Assembly: GCA_014529385.2 (NCBI GenBank) | Contig: CM043960.1 | Location: 36,844,781-36,902,780 of the forward strand | Direction of reading: 5' to 3' | DNA length: 58,000 nucleotides | Source of the DNA: Adiantum capillus-veneris | Taxonomy: Eukaryota > Streptophyta > Polypodiopsida > Polypodiales > Pteridaceae | Part shown: positions 30,509 to 40,304 of the stretch, piece after piece | Numbering within the stretch: position 1 is the first letter of the stretch | How the letters are laid out: each line of letters starts with the position of its first letter | Notes under the pieces: generated by a model | What the model was told of the DNA's origin: nothing | The model's input: the letters and a program-made list of their open reading frames with translations, nothing else | Database searches by the model: none | Program-made: the position numbers and the translations under genes

Positions 30509-31396
30509 TCATTCGAACACATAATACTTCCTGTAAGGTGTCTTTGGACCTAGGCTCGAGAGCCAAGATTGGTTCTTCCTGAGGGGGTTCTTTGGACCTA
30601 GGCTCGAGAGCCAAGATCGGTTCTTCGTGACGGATCGCATCTGCAATGAGTTAGCTTCACTAGAGAAAGTATCAACTAACACATCATCCTTGTGAACAAT
30701 CACATCATCTTCATGCAACTCATCTTGCTTGTGAGAAATCACATCTTGATCATGCAAGTCATCATGCTTGTCGTTATCATTAAAATCATCAGGCTCATCA
30801 TTATCATTCAAATCATCATGCAAATCCTGTGTGTCATGCTTGGGAGAAGAAGAGACTAAGAGAGTCTCCTTTTCCTGATCTTGTGCAAATTGCGCCTGCA
30901 CAATAGAAAAGAGTCGCAAGAACTCTTTCATGTGTTGGTCGCTCTTCTCTTGTTTTGCTTTGTTCTCGCGGTCATATTCGGCTTGTCTTTCGTTGTTCTT
31001 GCGATCAAATTGTGCTTCTCTTTCTTTGTTCTCGCGATCCAATTGTGCTTCTCTTTCTTTGTTCTCGCGATCCAATTTGGCTCGACTTTCTTTTTCTTCC
31101 AAGTCGTACTTACGCTCTATGGCTGCCATGCTGTCTTCATAGTCACGATCTATGGCTGCCATTTCTTCTCCGTAGGCCTCTCTTTCTGCTTCTCGTTTTG
31201 CTTGTCGTGCTTCACGTTCTAACTTCATGTCCGTCACCATCTTGTCGAAAGCCTCCATAAGAGTTAGTGCAATCCTTGACGTAGATGGGGAAGGGGGAGG
31301 GTCGGAAAAACCTCCCGGTGGGGAAAATTCTTCGTCGCCTCTCTCATGCTCATCACCTGTATGCAAAGTATCCATTCCGCTTCGGGTGATGACCAT
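30509..31396 (-). CDS. Family N coiled-coil Gag-like protein (295 aa, intact frame)
   Basis: Uninterrupted frame from ATG 31396 (MVITRSGMDTLH; MV-TTRSG is a common start of plant gypsy Gag) to the stop near 30509. Residues ~1-45 are acidic and Pro-rich. Residues ~50-165 form a long, highly charged helix with near-repeats DRENKEREAQ (about four in a row), strongly predicting a coiled coil. Residues ~175-245 are an Asp/His/Asn-rich acidic tract (DDLNDNDEPDDFNDNDKHDD). The C-terminus holds a 16-residue duplication (NRSWLSSLGPKNPLRK / NQSWLSSLGPKTPYRK). There is no zinc knuckle, protease or RT motif. It lies ~460 bp after the PBS, where Gag is expected. It may be a structural or RNA-binding protein for particle assembly; this is inference. 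It is the only long open frame of any element in the window that is unbroken. Confidence 0.72.
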   Translation of the reverse strand: MVITRSGMDTLHTGDEHERGDEEFSPPGGFSDPPPSPSTSRIALTLMEAFDKMVTDMKLEREARQAKREAEREAYGEEMAAIDRDYEDSMAAIERKYDLEEKESRAKLDRENKEREAQLDRENKEREAQFDRKNNERQAEYDRENKAKQEKSDQHMKEFLRLFSIVQAQFAQDQEKETLLVSSSPKHDTQDLHDDLNDNDEPDDFNDNDKHDDLHDQDVISHKQDELHEDDVIVHKDDVLVDTFSSEANSLQMRSVTKNRSWLSSLGPKNPLRKNQSWLSSLGPKTPYRKYYVFE

Positions 31397-31434
31397 GCGC
31401 TATGATCTTTGGTTCTTAAGTTCACGAGGAACTT

Positions 31435-31515
31435 GGGTTCTTGAGGGTCTTGGGTTCATGAGGGTCTTGGGTTCTTGGGTTCTTGAGGGTCTTGAGGTTC
31501 TTGAGGGTTTTCTTT
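31435..31515. repeat. Minisatellite in the family N leader
   Basis: GGGTTCTTGAGGGTCTT and variants repeat about four to five times between PBS and ORF. Confidence 0.85.
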
Positions 31516-31854
31516 CGCTTGCAATCTGTGTTTGAGAAGGATCTTCTCTTCACCCGAGTTCTGCTCTTTTCTACGGGCACACCCCTTGGCGGCCTTGCGC
31601 TCACACCAAGCTTGCTTTTCCCCACCTCATGTTGATTGGCCGGCCGCTAAGTGCACGGTCCGCTCTCAATGAGTGAAAAGAGGCACAAGGGGAGGCTGGA
31701 CAAGCCCTTCTTTCTTGGGTTTCCTGTCACTCTTCAAAAACACGATCAGGAATCGACACTCCCAAGCGAACTTGGGTTCGTGCGACCTCAACAAGAAAAA
31801 AAAAATCTGTGATTCTTGTGGTTCTTTCCTTGAGTGATACAGAACACTACCAAA

Positions 31855-31866
31855 GCTCTAATACCA
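31855..31866 (-). other. Family N primer-binding site
   Basis: Minus TGGTATTAGAGC, one base from the end of the 5' LTR. Confidence 0.92.
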
Positions 31867-31867
31867 A

Positions 31868-32980
31868 TGTAAGGTGCAGCGGAATGAATGTTTGAACTTT
31901 GCTCAAGACGAGTGCTCCGAACTGTGCTCAAGGTTCCTTTTGTTCTTATGGAAGGGAGAGCCTTCGGTTCTTAATGAGAGAGTGCAATGATCACAAACAA
32001 GTGAATGGACACTGTGCATGCATGTGTATGAGACTGAGAGATAGAGAGAGAAGAGAAATACGACACCAGAGACGTTGTAAAACCCTCCTTCAAAGGCCTC
32101 ACTCTCGTCGGCGAGAGCGGTCTACTATTGATTGCACAAACTGGTACAAAGTGGATGCATGTGACTGATGCAAATCTAGGCTAGATCAATGACGACGACG
32201 GGGATGCGAGACCAATCTAAGGGCTGAAATCTGATGCTTTTGCACTGCTGTCCAAAAATGCTACTGGCTGAAATCTGAGGCTGATTTGCTACTGTCCCAA
32301 AAACGCCGATGGTTGAAATTGTCTGGCACCAAAAACGCTGATATGGGCTGGTCTTAGCGGCTGAAATCTGCTGGTCTTTAGGGGGTTCAAAGCTGAAAAC
32401 CTGCTGGTGCTTATCTGCTGAAAAACGCCATGGGAATGGGGGCGATCTGTGGTTTTGGAAAACGCTAGAGATGAGATGGTCTGGCGATGGTTCTGTGATG
32501 CAAAACGCTAGTGCTGAGGTCTTCTTGGCGATGAGTATCTGCGGAGGAAAACGCTAGGGGAAGTCTTCTTTGCTTGGAGGAGAAAACACTACCAAGGGGA
32601 TTCTTGCTGAGAAGTTGCCTGTTGAGCTTGTGCTCCTGCTACCTCTTCTGCCAATTAGTGCTAGCCTAGGTTTGCTTATATACAAACTTACTCACTACCT
32701 ACTTTCCAATAAAAGTCACTTAAAAATAACAAGTGAAAAATGTCAAAAATAGGGAAAATAGGCTAAATTCACAGGAAAATTCCCCTGAAGGATTCTGATG
32801 GGAATGCTTATGATCATGCTGTGTGCATCTAGAGAATATGCATCTACACTAAGTATTTGGGCATGCACGGTCTGGGAACAGACTCACAAAAGTGCCAGAA
32901 CACTTCTAATCTAGACTGACTGAACCCTTGTTGTGTTGTAGCTTGTCCACGGACACATAGGGTTGGATGTGTATGTGACA
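31868..32980 (-). repeat. Family N 5' LTR
   Basis: Plus text TGTAAGGTGCAGCGG ... TGTATGTGACA. Same internal AAAACGCT series as the 3' LTR (32260-32560). Confidence 0.95.
32675..32682 (-). promoter_or_regulatory. TATA element of family N 5' LTR
   Basis: Minus TATATAAG. The AGCGTTTT series lies 100-420 bp downstream of it, so it would be in the transcript leader. Confidence 0.6.
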
Positions 32981-32985
32981 ACCCA
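32981..32985. repeat. Target site duplication, right
   Basis: ACCCA, identical to 27168-27172. Confidence 0.95.
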
Positions 32986-33229
32986 TGACTGATGTTTTGG
33001 AAGGGGTAAAAACTCGCTGACAGCGCATTGTTTTGCCCAAGGCAACTGTTGCGGCTTTCACAACTCTCAAGGTTGCAGTGATAGAACCGTCGTGTCTCAT
33101 CCTTGCCTCTTGGGACGACCCCGTTTGAGGTATGGACGGATGTGAGCAATGTCGCCATAGGTCAACAGCATGGCCGTCCGGTTGCATTTCCTAGTCAGAA
33201 GTTAAATAGTGCCGAAGAATTATTTAGTT
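32981..33229 (+). pseudogene. Chromovirus 2 RT/RNase H junction, right half
   Basis: Continues the RT cut at 27172: MTDVLEGVKTR, KATVAAFTTLKVAVIE, CLILASWDDP, then FEVWTDVSNVAIG with the first RNase H Asp (TDVS for the usual TDAS) and RPVAFPSQKLNSAEELFS. Stops and a shift occur near 33100 and 33155. At about 33229 RNase H is interrupted by a foreign integrase patch. RNase H resumes near 33910. Confidence 0.83.
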
Positions 33230-33910
33230 TATGCAATCATTGCATAAGATGTAGCACTATTGTTCATGAAGCATTGGTACCCCCTCTGTGGTTTGCCAAT
33301 GTCAATCGTTTCAGATAGGGATGTTGAGTTCACGTGAAATTTTTTTGCGAGCTCTTTGTGAAAATTTTGGCACAAAGTTAAATTTCTCATCTTCATCCAC
33401 AGTCAGATAGTCATATAGAAATTTACTATCAGTTGGCTTTTGATGTTTTAAAGTCTTATGTGCATGATCAACCGTCTCATTAGGGGACTCTATCTCCCTT
33501 TGGTTCAAGCAATTTTGAATGACTCTTTCCTTTGCCATTGGTAGAGCTCCATATGAGGGAGCATTTGGCCGTCCGTTCCAGTCTCTTGTGACTCGTTTCG
33601 GTCAGTCAATTGCCTGATGCCAATGCTGAAAGTTAGTCATTAGATGAGATTACTGAGAGTGTGAAGCTTCGGTTAAGCAAGGCTTAGGAGTCTTATTCAC
33701 GTTAGACTAACAAGCATCGTGAGGATGTTACTATCAAGGAAGGGGATTGGGTCTATTTGAGAATCATGAAGCAACGTCTTAAGCAAGTTGGGAAGAAATG
33801 TCCTAAGTTGTCTTTCAGAATGTATGGTCTATTTCCTGTCATTAAAAAGATAAATGAGTGCAGGAAGGCCATGTCATAGCTTACTAGAGCTGTTTGTTCT
33901 CTAGGCTGGA
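33230..33910 (+). pseudogene. Foreign gypsy integrase C-terminal patch
   Basis: The ~680 bp do not belong to RNase H. They read as the second half of a different gypsy integrase: CGLPMSIVSDRDVEFT-like text (33285-33335, frameshifted), a SHPQ-like SSTVR stretch, then late DVTIKEGDWVYLRIMKQRLKQ and KKCPKLSFRMYGLFPVIKKINE (33725-33860), the GPY/F-type module. Many stops. The GPY-like module differs from that of chromoviruses 1-3, which read DWVLLRFEKARL. It must have come from another family by a copying or recombination event. Confidence 0.68.
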
Positions 33911-34140
33911 GATGACAACACAGATTTATGAGAAAGAGCTTTTGGCGGTTATCCATGCTCTTACTCAGTGGCGGCATTACCTACTCGGAGCGGATTTTAC
34001 TGTCTTTACAGACCATCAGAGTTTGCGCTACTTCTTGTCACAAAAGCAGCTTTCGGAAAAGCAGATGCGGTGGGTGAACATCTTGTCACAGTTCCACTTC
34101 CTGATTGTCCATGTGAGGGACAGAAGAATGTGGTGGCAGA
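33910..34140 (+). pseudogene. Chromovirus 2 RNase H C-terminal part
   Basis: TTQIYEKELLAVIHALTQWRHYLLGADFTVFTDHQSLRYF is canonical gypsy RNase H, with Glu in the YEKELLA helix and Asp in FTDHQSL. It runs on into QMRWVNILSQFHFLIVHV, where the expected GxxNxxADALSR text begins in another frame (VVADALSRKLL, ORF 33968-34591). The part N-terminal to TTQIYEKELL was displaced by the patch. The enzyme would remove RNA from the cDNA hybrid. Confidence 0.88.
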
Positions 34141-34970
34141 TGCTTTGTCTCGGAAACTGTTGGTTCTGGCTATTTCCGCGATACATCATAGGAGCTTCGA
34201 GGATATGGTCGATCAATATGCCACAGATACAGATTTTGCAGATATTTTCACACGGATACGGGATGGGGAGACAGTAGCTGGATACTTCCTTCGGGAAGGC
34301 TACTTGATGAAAAAGACTATGTTGTGCGTTACACAACCGTTGAGGGAAAAGGTTATGACTGAATGCCACTGTCCACCTTTTACGGGTCACCATGGCATTG
34401 CTACCACCATGAAAGGGGTAGAGAGATATTGCTTTTGGCGGAGACTCAAGAAGGATGTGGAAGAGTTTGTGCGCAGTTGCTTGGTATGCCATAAGGTCAA
34501 GTTTGATAGGCATAAGGCACAGGGATTGTTACAGTCTTTACCCATACCCACCCGCCCCTGGGAAAATATTGAAATGGATTTCATTTTTTGATCTCCCAAG
34601 AACACAGAATGATCACGATGATTTTCCGATTACATGGCACGTCTGAGACAATTGTCTCCGACAGAGACCCTAGATTTATGAGTTTGTTTTGGAAGGCAAT
34701 TTGGGAGAACATTGGCACGCGGTTGCAGTTCTCGTTATCGTTCCACTTGCAGACTGACGGGCAATCTGAGATTGCCAATTCAGTGATTTTAGATTTATTG
34801 AAGTCTTGTATCTCGGATCAGAAGATTCAATGGAAAAAGAACTTACCTTTGGTGGAATTTGCCTACAATAACACGATACACTCTTCGACGTGGAAGACGC
34901 CATGTGCGATTGTTGAAAGTGCTGCGAAGGTTCCATCCTGCCTGAGCACGAAAGATTAGATATTTGAAGC
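34125..34970 (+). pseudogene. Chromovirus 2 integrase
   Basis: ORF 33968-34591 carries the HHCC zinc-binding domain (ECHCPPFTGHHGIATTMKG ... CLVCHKVKFDRH) and then the start of the core (PWENIEMDFIF, first catalytic Asp). At about 34590 roughly 100-200 bp are missing: the text jumps to DYMARL/LHGTSETIVSDRDPRF (second Asp). DGQSEIAN supplies the Glu. The late core and C-terminus are in ORF 34588-34959, which stops at a TAG in the STKD motif (34957). Frame changes and the internal deletion make it inactive. Confidence 0.88.
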
Positions 34971-35529
34971 GGATGAATATTCGCGAGATTTGGATACGGC
35001 TTTTGCAAAGGTTCGCGAGACTTTGCAGGAGTCTCAAGAACGACAGAAAAAGGCAGCGGATCGCAATCGTCGCCACTTGATATTGAAGGAGGATGATTGG
35101 GTGCTCTTACGTTTTGAGAAGGCACGCCTATGAAAGAAAAAGGGAAAGGAGAAGCTTTTTCCAAAGCTTAGTATGTGATACTACGGACCTTTCCAGATCA
35201 CTGACAAGATAAATGATGTCTCCTTCCAATTGAAACTGCCAGATACTTGGAGGATTCACACTGCATTGCATGTGAGTCTCTTGAAACCTGTTAAGGGTGA
35301 TGTGCCTGATGATGGGGAGCCTGATGAGCAACCCGAAGTGGAAGAAAACGAGGAGATCCTTGTTCCTGAACAGATTTTGGCACATAACGATACGAAGAAA
35401 GGTAAAGTCCGAAGGCGGTTCTTGGTTAAGTTCAAGAACTTTCCTGCATTTGATGCGAAGTGGATGGAGGAGGAGGACCTAGCAGATACTCCTCGGATTG
35501 TGAAACTTTACCTCGATGTTTTGGTTTAG
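34960..35529 (+). pseudogene. Chromovirus 2 integrase tail and chromodomain
   Basis: After the TAG the text continues FEADEYSRDLDTAFAKV, then HLILKEDDWVLLRFEKARL and a TGA, then YYGPFQITDKINDVSFQLKLPDTWRIHTALHVSLLKP, the GPY/F module. ORF 35230-35529 ends with the chromodomain: EEILVPEQILAHNDTKKGK, RRFLVKFKNFPAFDAKWMEE, DLADTPRIVKLYLD. It is the best-kept chromodomain with chromovirus 3. In known chromoviruses this domain directs integration to heterochromatin. Confidence 0.88.
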
Positions 35530-36110
35530 CATAGTCTACTCCAAACGGAACCCAGAAATTCAGCTTGGCCGAAGATCTGGTGCAGTGGGATGCACAAGAG
35601 GGGAGTTACTCCACTTCTTTGTCAACAGATGCCTTGATTTTGATACTAAAGTCATTGATGTCTCTTTGAGCTTCAGGGATACTGAGAGCTGACAGTATTC
35701 TGCTGGATGACTTTATGAAATGGAATTCCTGATAATGATACTGATTTGTTCTTGACTTCTTGTGAGTGCAGGAACTGATAGCTGAAATGACTGTAGCATT
35801 TTGGTCTGATTGATCTCGAATAGACATGGTTGCAATAGGGGTTAGTCAATCGGACATCGATGAGGTCCCGATTGGACCTAGATGTGATTGCTAGCTACAT
35901 TGTCGATAAATCATGGTCTAAGATCCGAATGAATGTTGAATGTCATGTGATGTCCTGTGATGTCTGGTGATGTCGTGTGATGTGACTGTCGATTTTGTAC
36001 ATGTGCTAGATGTGTGTTCCTAGTATGTAGGTACTAACAGTCAGTGTCTGCTAAGACGGTTTATGGCTTTGTCGGTTTTGCAGGCGTAATCGCGGTCGAT
36101 TACAATGCTT
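35530..36110 (+). other. Chromovirus 2 3' untranslated region
   Basis: Non-coding; contains four or five TGATGTC[CG]TGTGATG short repeats near 35940-35985. Matches the UTRs of chromoviruses 1 and 3 (43540-44090 reverse complement). Confidence 0.75.
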
Positions 36111-36124
36111 TCAAGAGGGGGGTA
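36111..36124 (+). other. Chromovirus 2 polypurine tract
   Basis: TCAAGAGGGGGGTA, directly before the LTR TG. Confidence 0.92.
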
Positions 36125-36614
36125 TGTCACAAAGTGATGACGTGGCGGACAACAAAAACCCTTATTTTCGGAAATCACGGAGGCTTTAAAAAAAAAAAAT
36201 AAAATATTTTTTATGGTGAGCGACGCGAATCTTGCTTTTTCTCCATGCCATGAGAAAGAGAGAGAACTTGCTTAAAAAAAAAAAAAAAGACTCTCTAAGA
36301 GAGAGAACTGATGCTTTTTATTTTAAAGGTTTTTGGGGCTCTGCTTTTGGGCATCCCTTGTACCTTTAAATACGTGGTGAGGGCTTCACTTCTCAGAGCA
36401 TCTGGACGCAGAGTCTAAGAGTGAATCCCGATCCACTCTCTTGTACTTTGAACTGATTAATACCGAAAGGGACGCCAATCTTCGGGGCCAATATCTCTAG
36501 GCACGGAACTCGGTCGGGCGAGTGCAAATCTATTGTGATCTTTGAATTGTTTTGAAGTGGTTATTTGGTGCTGTCGCGGTTGATTCTTGACTTGGAGTGT
36601 CCAAGTCTGTTACA
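36125..36614 (+). repeat. Chromovirus 2 3' LTR
   Basis: TGTCACAAAGTGATGACG ... CAAGTCTGTTACA (490 bp). Has a 14-A tract near 36274 and the shared box at 36458-36476. Confidence 0.92.
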
Positions 36615-37657
36615 CATCTAACCTTATGTGCATGTGGACAAGCTATCCCAGTTCTAGTGTTCAGGTTAGCCTAGGAAGTGTTTTGGCACCGTTGTGAGCG
36701 TGTGCGCAAGCAGTGCATATCCAGGCACTTAGAATAGTTGCATACCCTTTGATTGCACATAGCAGGATCATTAGCATGACATTCAGTACCCATCATGAGC
36801 ATTTTTTAGAGCATAGAACCCTTTTTGCCAAAGTACACATTTTTCACTTATTTATTAATAAGTGACTTTTGTTGAGAAAGTAAGTAGGGCAATTTGCTAA
36901 AAGAACTATAAGAGAAAACCATTGGGCACTCAGTAGAAGCAGAAGAAGTAGGACACAGTATGGCAGGCACCCGCAGCAGAGGAGGTTGGCACCCACAGGT
37001 CCCAGCGTTTTCTCAAAGATCAGCCCAGCGTTTTCAGGCTCGAGCAATCATTGTTTTCAGCCACTACCACTAGCGTTTTCAGTTTTCAGCCCTTAGCCTC
37101 GCGAGAACCCGCTCCCACCCGGTTTGCAGATCCTCACCAATTTTCCCATCAAGACCCAGATCAGACTAGTGTTTTCAAAATTCAGCAGATCAGCCTAGCG
37201 TTTTCAGAATTTAGGAGATCAGCCTGGCGGTTTCGGATTTCAACCAGATTAGCCTGCGTATTTGCATTTCAGCCCTAGTCATTCGAAGCAATTGCAGATT
37301 CAAGCCGCAGTACCGCCACAACAACAGATCCCCAGCAGAGCATCTAACGTTTTCAGTTTTTAGTCTTGAGGCCGTCGTTATTGACACCATCTCTGTCGTC
37401 GACATCGTCATCGTCATCCGTCATCGTCATCGCAATTCCTATCTTGACGACAACACCTTCGTCGCAGATCTCGGACTTGACGACGACACCATCGTCGTCA
37501 TCGTCATAGTCTCCATCGTTGTCGTTGACATTGTCATCATCAAGTTCACAACATCTAGACCATTGTACTAGATTTGTGCAATCTATAGCATAGACCTCTC
37601 TCGCCATAGAGAGGGGCGTCCTTGGAGGGAGGTTTGAGAACTGCATGGTGTTGTATT

Positions 37658-37692
<35 letters not shown>

Positions 37693-37855
37693 ACTTTCAT
37701 TCATAGTAGCATTCACTTTGATTGTGATCATTGCACTTGCATTCTCTCTCTAAGAATGGAAGGCTCTCCCTTCCTTAAGTAAAAAGGAACCCTTGAGCAC
37801 AGTTCGGAGCACTCATCCTGAGCACTACCAACATTCACTTTCGTTGCACCTTACA
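36615..37855 (+). repeat. Family N LTR D (+, first ~9 bp missing)
   Basis: CATCTAACCTTATGTGCATG matches the family N LTR start after TGTCACGTGCA is removed, and it ends GCACCTTACA. It is fused directly to the end of the chromovirus 2 LTR (shared ACA). Contains sense AGCGTTTT repeats (37000-37345), GTCATC-rich repeats (37375-37540) and a CT tract (37662-37688). Confidence 0.9.
37375..37545. repeat. GTC/ATC trinucleotide-rich tract in LTR D
   Basis: Many GTCATC and GTCGTC triplets in an imperfect series. Confidence 0.85.
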
Positions 37856-37957
37856 ATAAATGTCTACTGAATTGGTTTATGGCCTTTGTCTGATTTGCAG
37901 GTGTAATCGAGGGCGATTACAACTCTTTCAAGAGGGGGGTGTGTCACAAAATGATAA
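37856..37957 (+). other. Chromovirus 3'-end fragment between two family N LTRs
   Basis: About 85 bp of chromovirus 3' UTR (GCAGGTGTAATCGAGGGCG), a PPT (TCAAGAGGGGGGTG) and the first ~15 bp of an LTR (TGTCACAAAATGATA). Confidence 0.85.
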
Positions 37958-38847
37958 GCAGTACTTCTTATGATGAGATTGCTAGGGCTAGGGTTGAATC
38001 TGCACCTGTGCCGGTGACGATGACGACGACGCTATGCAAAGACGCTGGTGGCTCAAATCTGAAAACGCTGGCTGCTCTGATGGTGTTGGGCTGATTTCTG
38101 GCGAGGGTCTGATGCGGGAAATGGTATTGAACCTCGAGGCTAAGGGCTGATTGCTGATGCAAAAACGCCAAGGATGCTAGGCGGCGAAGCTAATGGGCTG
38201 ATCTGTCATCGGCGACAACGACGATGGCTGAAAACTGAAAAACGCTGGCTAATCTAAGGGCTGAAGGCTGAAAACGCTGTCCGTGTCGCTACGGGAAGAT
38301 TGACCACGACGAGGGTCAGGCTGATCTGCTATTGTGCTGCGGCGGGAAGCCGAGGGAATCAAAGCGCTGCTGCTGGCTGAAAACGCTGAAGCCAAAAACG
38401 CTGATGCTCATGGGGAAAACGTTGATGGTGCTGATGATCCCAGGTACTTGGTACTACTTGGTTCTTGAGAGGCTCCTTCACTGCTCCTCTGCCTTGTATT
38501 GGTGCCCAAAGGATTTCTTTTATAGGTCCTCTAGCCATTTGCCCTACCTACATTCCAACGAGGGTAAATGAAAAATCACTTATCAATAAAATGCTTGCTA
38601 ACAGGTGCTTCACGCGCTGTCTGGGAGAATGAGTGCCTACAGTAAAAATGCTTATGCTAGGTACTGGGTACTGATGCTAGTGATCATGGGTTGTGCAATC
38701 AGAGGGCATGCAACTACTGTAGGTGCTTGGATATGCACGTCCTGCGTACAGGCTCACAAAGGTGTCAGAACACTTTCTAGGCTACGTAAACCCTAGGAGT
38801 AGGTACAGCTTGTCCACATGCACATAGGGTTAGATGTGCACGTGACA
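37958..38847 (-). repeat. Family N LTR E (minus, truncated)
   Basis: Plus text ends GATGTGCACGTGACA like the other family N LTRs. The low-coordinate end (TGTAAGGTGCAG and the next ~300 bp) is missing. AAAACGCTG repeats lie at ~38060-38420. Confidence 0.87.
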
Positions 38848-39060
38848 TCCCCCCCTTTTCAAGGTGAGGTATTGGTACCGAGTTGTATGGCTTCCATATT
38901 GTCCAATGTCCGCCAACAACTCTTGGGAGTCTGCGAAGAACTCTTTGTCGGCCCACTCTGCTGCGTGGGTCTCGCGATACTTGAACTTCAGGAAAGTCCT
39001 GAGAGGAGGTTTGCTCGCAGTCACTGACAAGTTCATCACTGATTCACCCTTTTCCGATGC
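38848..39060 (-). other. Family N internal remnant (PPT and 3' end)
   Basis: Minus CTTGAAAAGGGGGGGA PPT, then text matching 28307-28480 (LRTFLKFKYRETH on the minus strand). Truncated against copia 2 near 39050. So LTR E is the 3' LTR of a largely deleted minus-strand copy. Confidence 0.75.
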
Positions 39061-39070
39061 ACCTTTGACA

Positions 39071-39082
39071 TGGTATCAGAAC
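39071..39082 (+). other. Copia 2 primer-binding site
   Basis: TGGTATCAGAAC, one mismatch from the initiator-Met tRNA complement, directly after TTTGACA, a possible LTR end. Confidence 0.8.
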
Positions 39083-39284
39083 GGCGTGCTCTCGAATCGG
39101 AACGGTGATTTGTGCGAGTTTGTGATGCTGATTTTTCGCGACAAAAAGAGACCGTTTTTGTTTTTTTTTTTTTTTTTGCGTTTTCCACTCTTTTGGGGCT
39201 GATTTCAGCTGTAGTGGGCAGATTTTCATATTTTAACTTCTACCTCGACTGAGCCTTATCACATACCTAAAATTCTCCAACACC

Positions 39285-40304
39285 ATGGAGAGGAATGATG
39301 ATTCTGAAACAAGTTCAACCCGTGATGGTGAACCACATCATGAGGAAAAGACCGGCGGCGGTGCACCCACCACAACGAGGAATGGGGAGATTGGGCCCAG
39401 TTCTACTCCGGCGTAGGTGATCAACCAATCAAGATACCTATCCTCCCTACCTCGGATTGGCAATTGAATGGAGACAACTATGCCATTTGGAAAGCTACCA
39501 TGATGGAGTTCTTTGACTTTTACGAGCTTGGAGGCTCTGTCTCGAGAAATTTTTAAAAGCTAACAGACCTTGCGGGAGCGGAGTTATGGGAGCGTGTCAA
39601 TGCTCGGATTCAGTCTTTCATTATCCAATACACCATCAGTTATTAGCCACATCCGATTGATGAAAGATGCAAAGCTGATTTGGGATCGGCTTTCTTCCCT
39701 TTATGATCAAGTTTCTCCAATGAAGCGGATAGCCCTCGAGGTGCAGTTGAGGACCTTGGACGCGAAGCATTCTTCCATGCAAGATCACATCAACAAGATG
39801 CAGGAGCTTCAATAAGAGATACTTTATATGGAAAAGCATATCAGTTTAGAGGACATGGCCATCCAACTTTTGGCCCAATTGCCTCCTCGATATTCCAACT
39901 TCTATTCTTCTTTGATTACGAGTGGCTGACTGAATACTATCTCTTGGGACGAGATTGTTCCAATGATATTTGACCAGAAGGGGTGGTTCAATACATGGAA
40001 GAAGTCGGGCTCCGAAGCCTTGACCGGTTCTTCCAACAACAACAAAAAGCAGAAGGGTAAGAAGAAAAGCAACAACACCAAAGACAAGAAGAGTGATACC
40101 GAGTGTGAAGCCTTAAAGGCGGATCGGCATTGCAACAATTGCGGTGAGAAGAGTCATTATTGGAGGAAGTGTCCGAAGCGGCTTGGAGAGGCTTCGACTT
40201 CATCGGCGGCAGTAGTGTTGTCACCGGCCTTTGTTCATTCGAAGATTTTCCCCACAAAGGACTCTCCAGGGACATCGGAGGTCAAGTTGACTCTTGTGGG
40301 TTGA
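39285..40304 (+). pseudogene. Copia 2 Gag with zinc knuckle
   Basis: ATG 39285 opens an acidic N-terminus that stops at 39414 after ~43 codons. The Gag core continues in other frames: WQLNGDNYAIWKATMMEF-type text near 39460-39510, then HIRLMKDAKLIWDRLSSLYD (ORF 39570-39815) and LLAQLPPRYSNFYSS (39870-39910). ORF 39963-40304 carries a basic linker and an intact CCHC knuckle CNNCGEKSHYWRKC. This is UBN2-type copia Gag, similar to but clearly different from copia 1. At least three frame changes or stops inactivate it. Confidence 0.87.

Larger units (their letters stand above)
27173..32980 (-). mobile_element. Non-autonomous LTR element encoding one coiled-coil protein (family N)
   Basis: Minus-strand element with ~1.1 kb LTRs (31868-32980 and 27173-28291), PBS, PPT and exact 5-bp ACCCA duplications, inserted into the RT-RNase H boundary of chromovirus 2. 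Over the first ~205 bp the LTRs differ at about ten sites (~95% identity by eye). The 3.6 kb interior has no RT, integrase, RNase H or protease. The only substantial ORF is the coiled-coil protein at 30509-31396. By structure it is a LARD-like element that would be mobilised in trans. Confidence 0.93.
24946..36614 (+). mobile_element. Chromovirus 2 (Ty3/gypsy), split by a nested 5.8 kb element
   Basis: LTR, PBS, gag, protease and early RT (24946-27172), then the nested element, then late RT/RNase H, integrase, chromodomain, 3' UTR, PPT and LTR (32981-36614). The pol reading continues across the nested element (ATP before it, then MTDVLEGVKTR after it), which proves the two halves were one element. 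Internal rearrangements: an LTR-derived filler in RT and a foreign integrase patch in RNase H. Confidence 0.9.

Noticed and set aside
30881-31260. Hydrophobic + strand ORFs resembling membrane proteins
   Set aside because: They are antisense to the charged coiled-coil repeats of the minus-strand family N ORF; Glu/Lys codons read as Phe/Leu/Ser.
36120-36310. Poly-A runs as LINE or SINE tails
   Set aside because: They lie inside the chromovirus 2 LTR and have no element body upstream.
37353-37700. Asp-rich minus ORF as an acidic protein
   Set aside because: Produced by the GTC/ATC trinucleotide tract inside LTR D.
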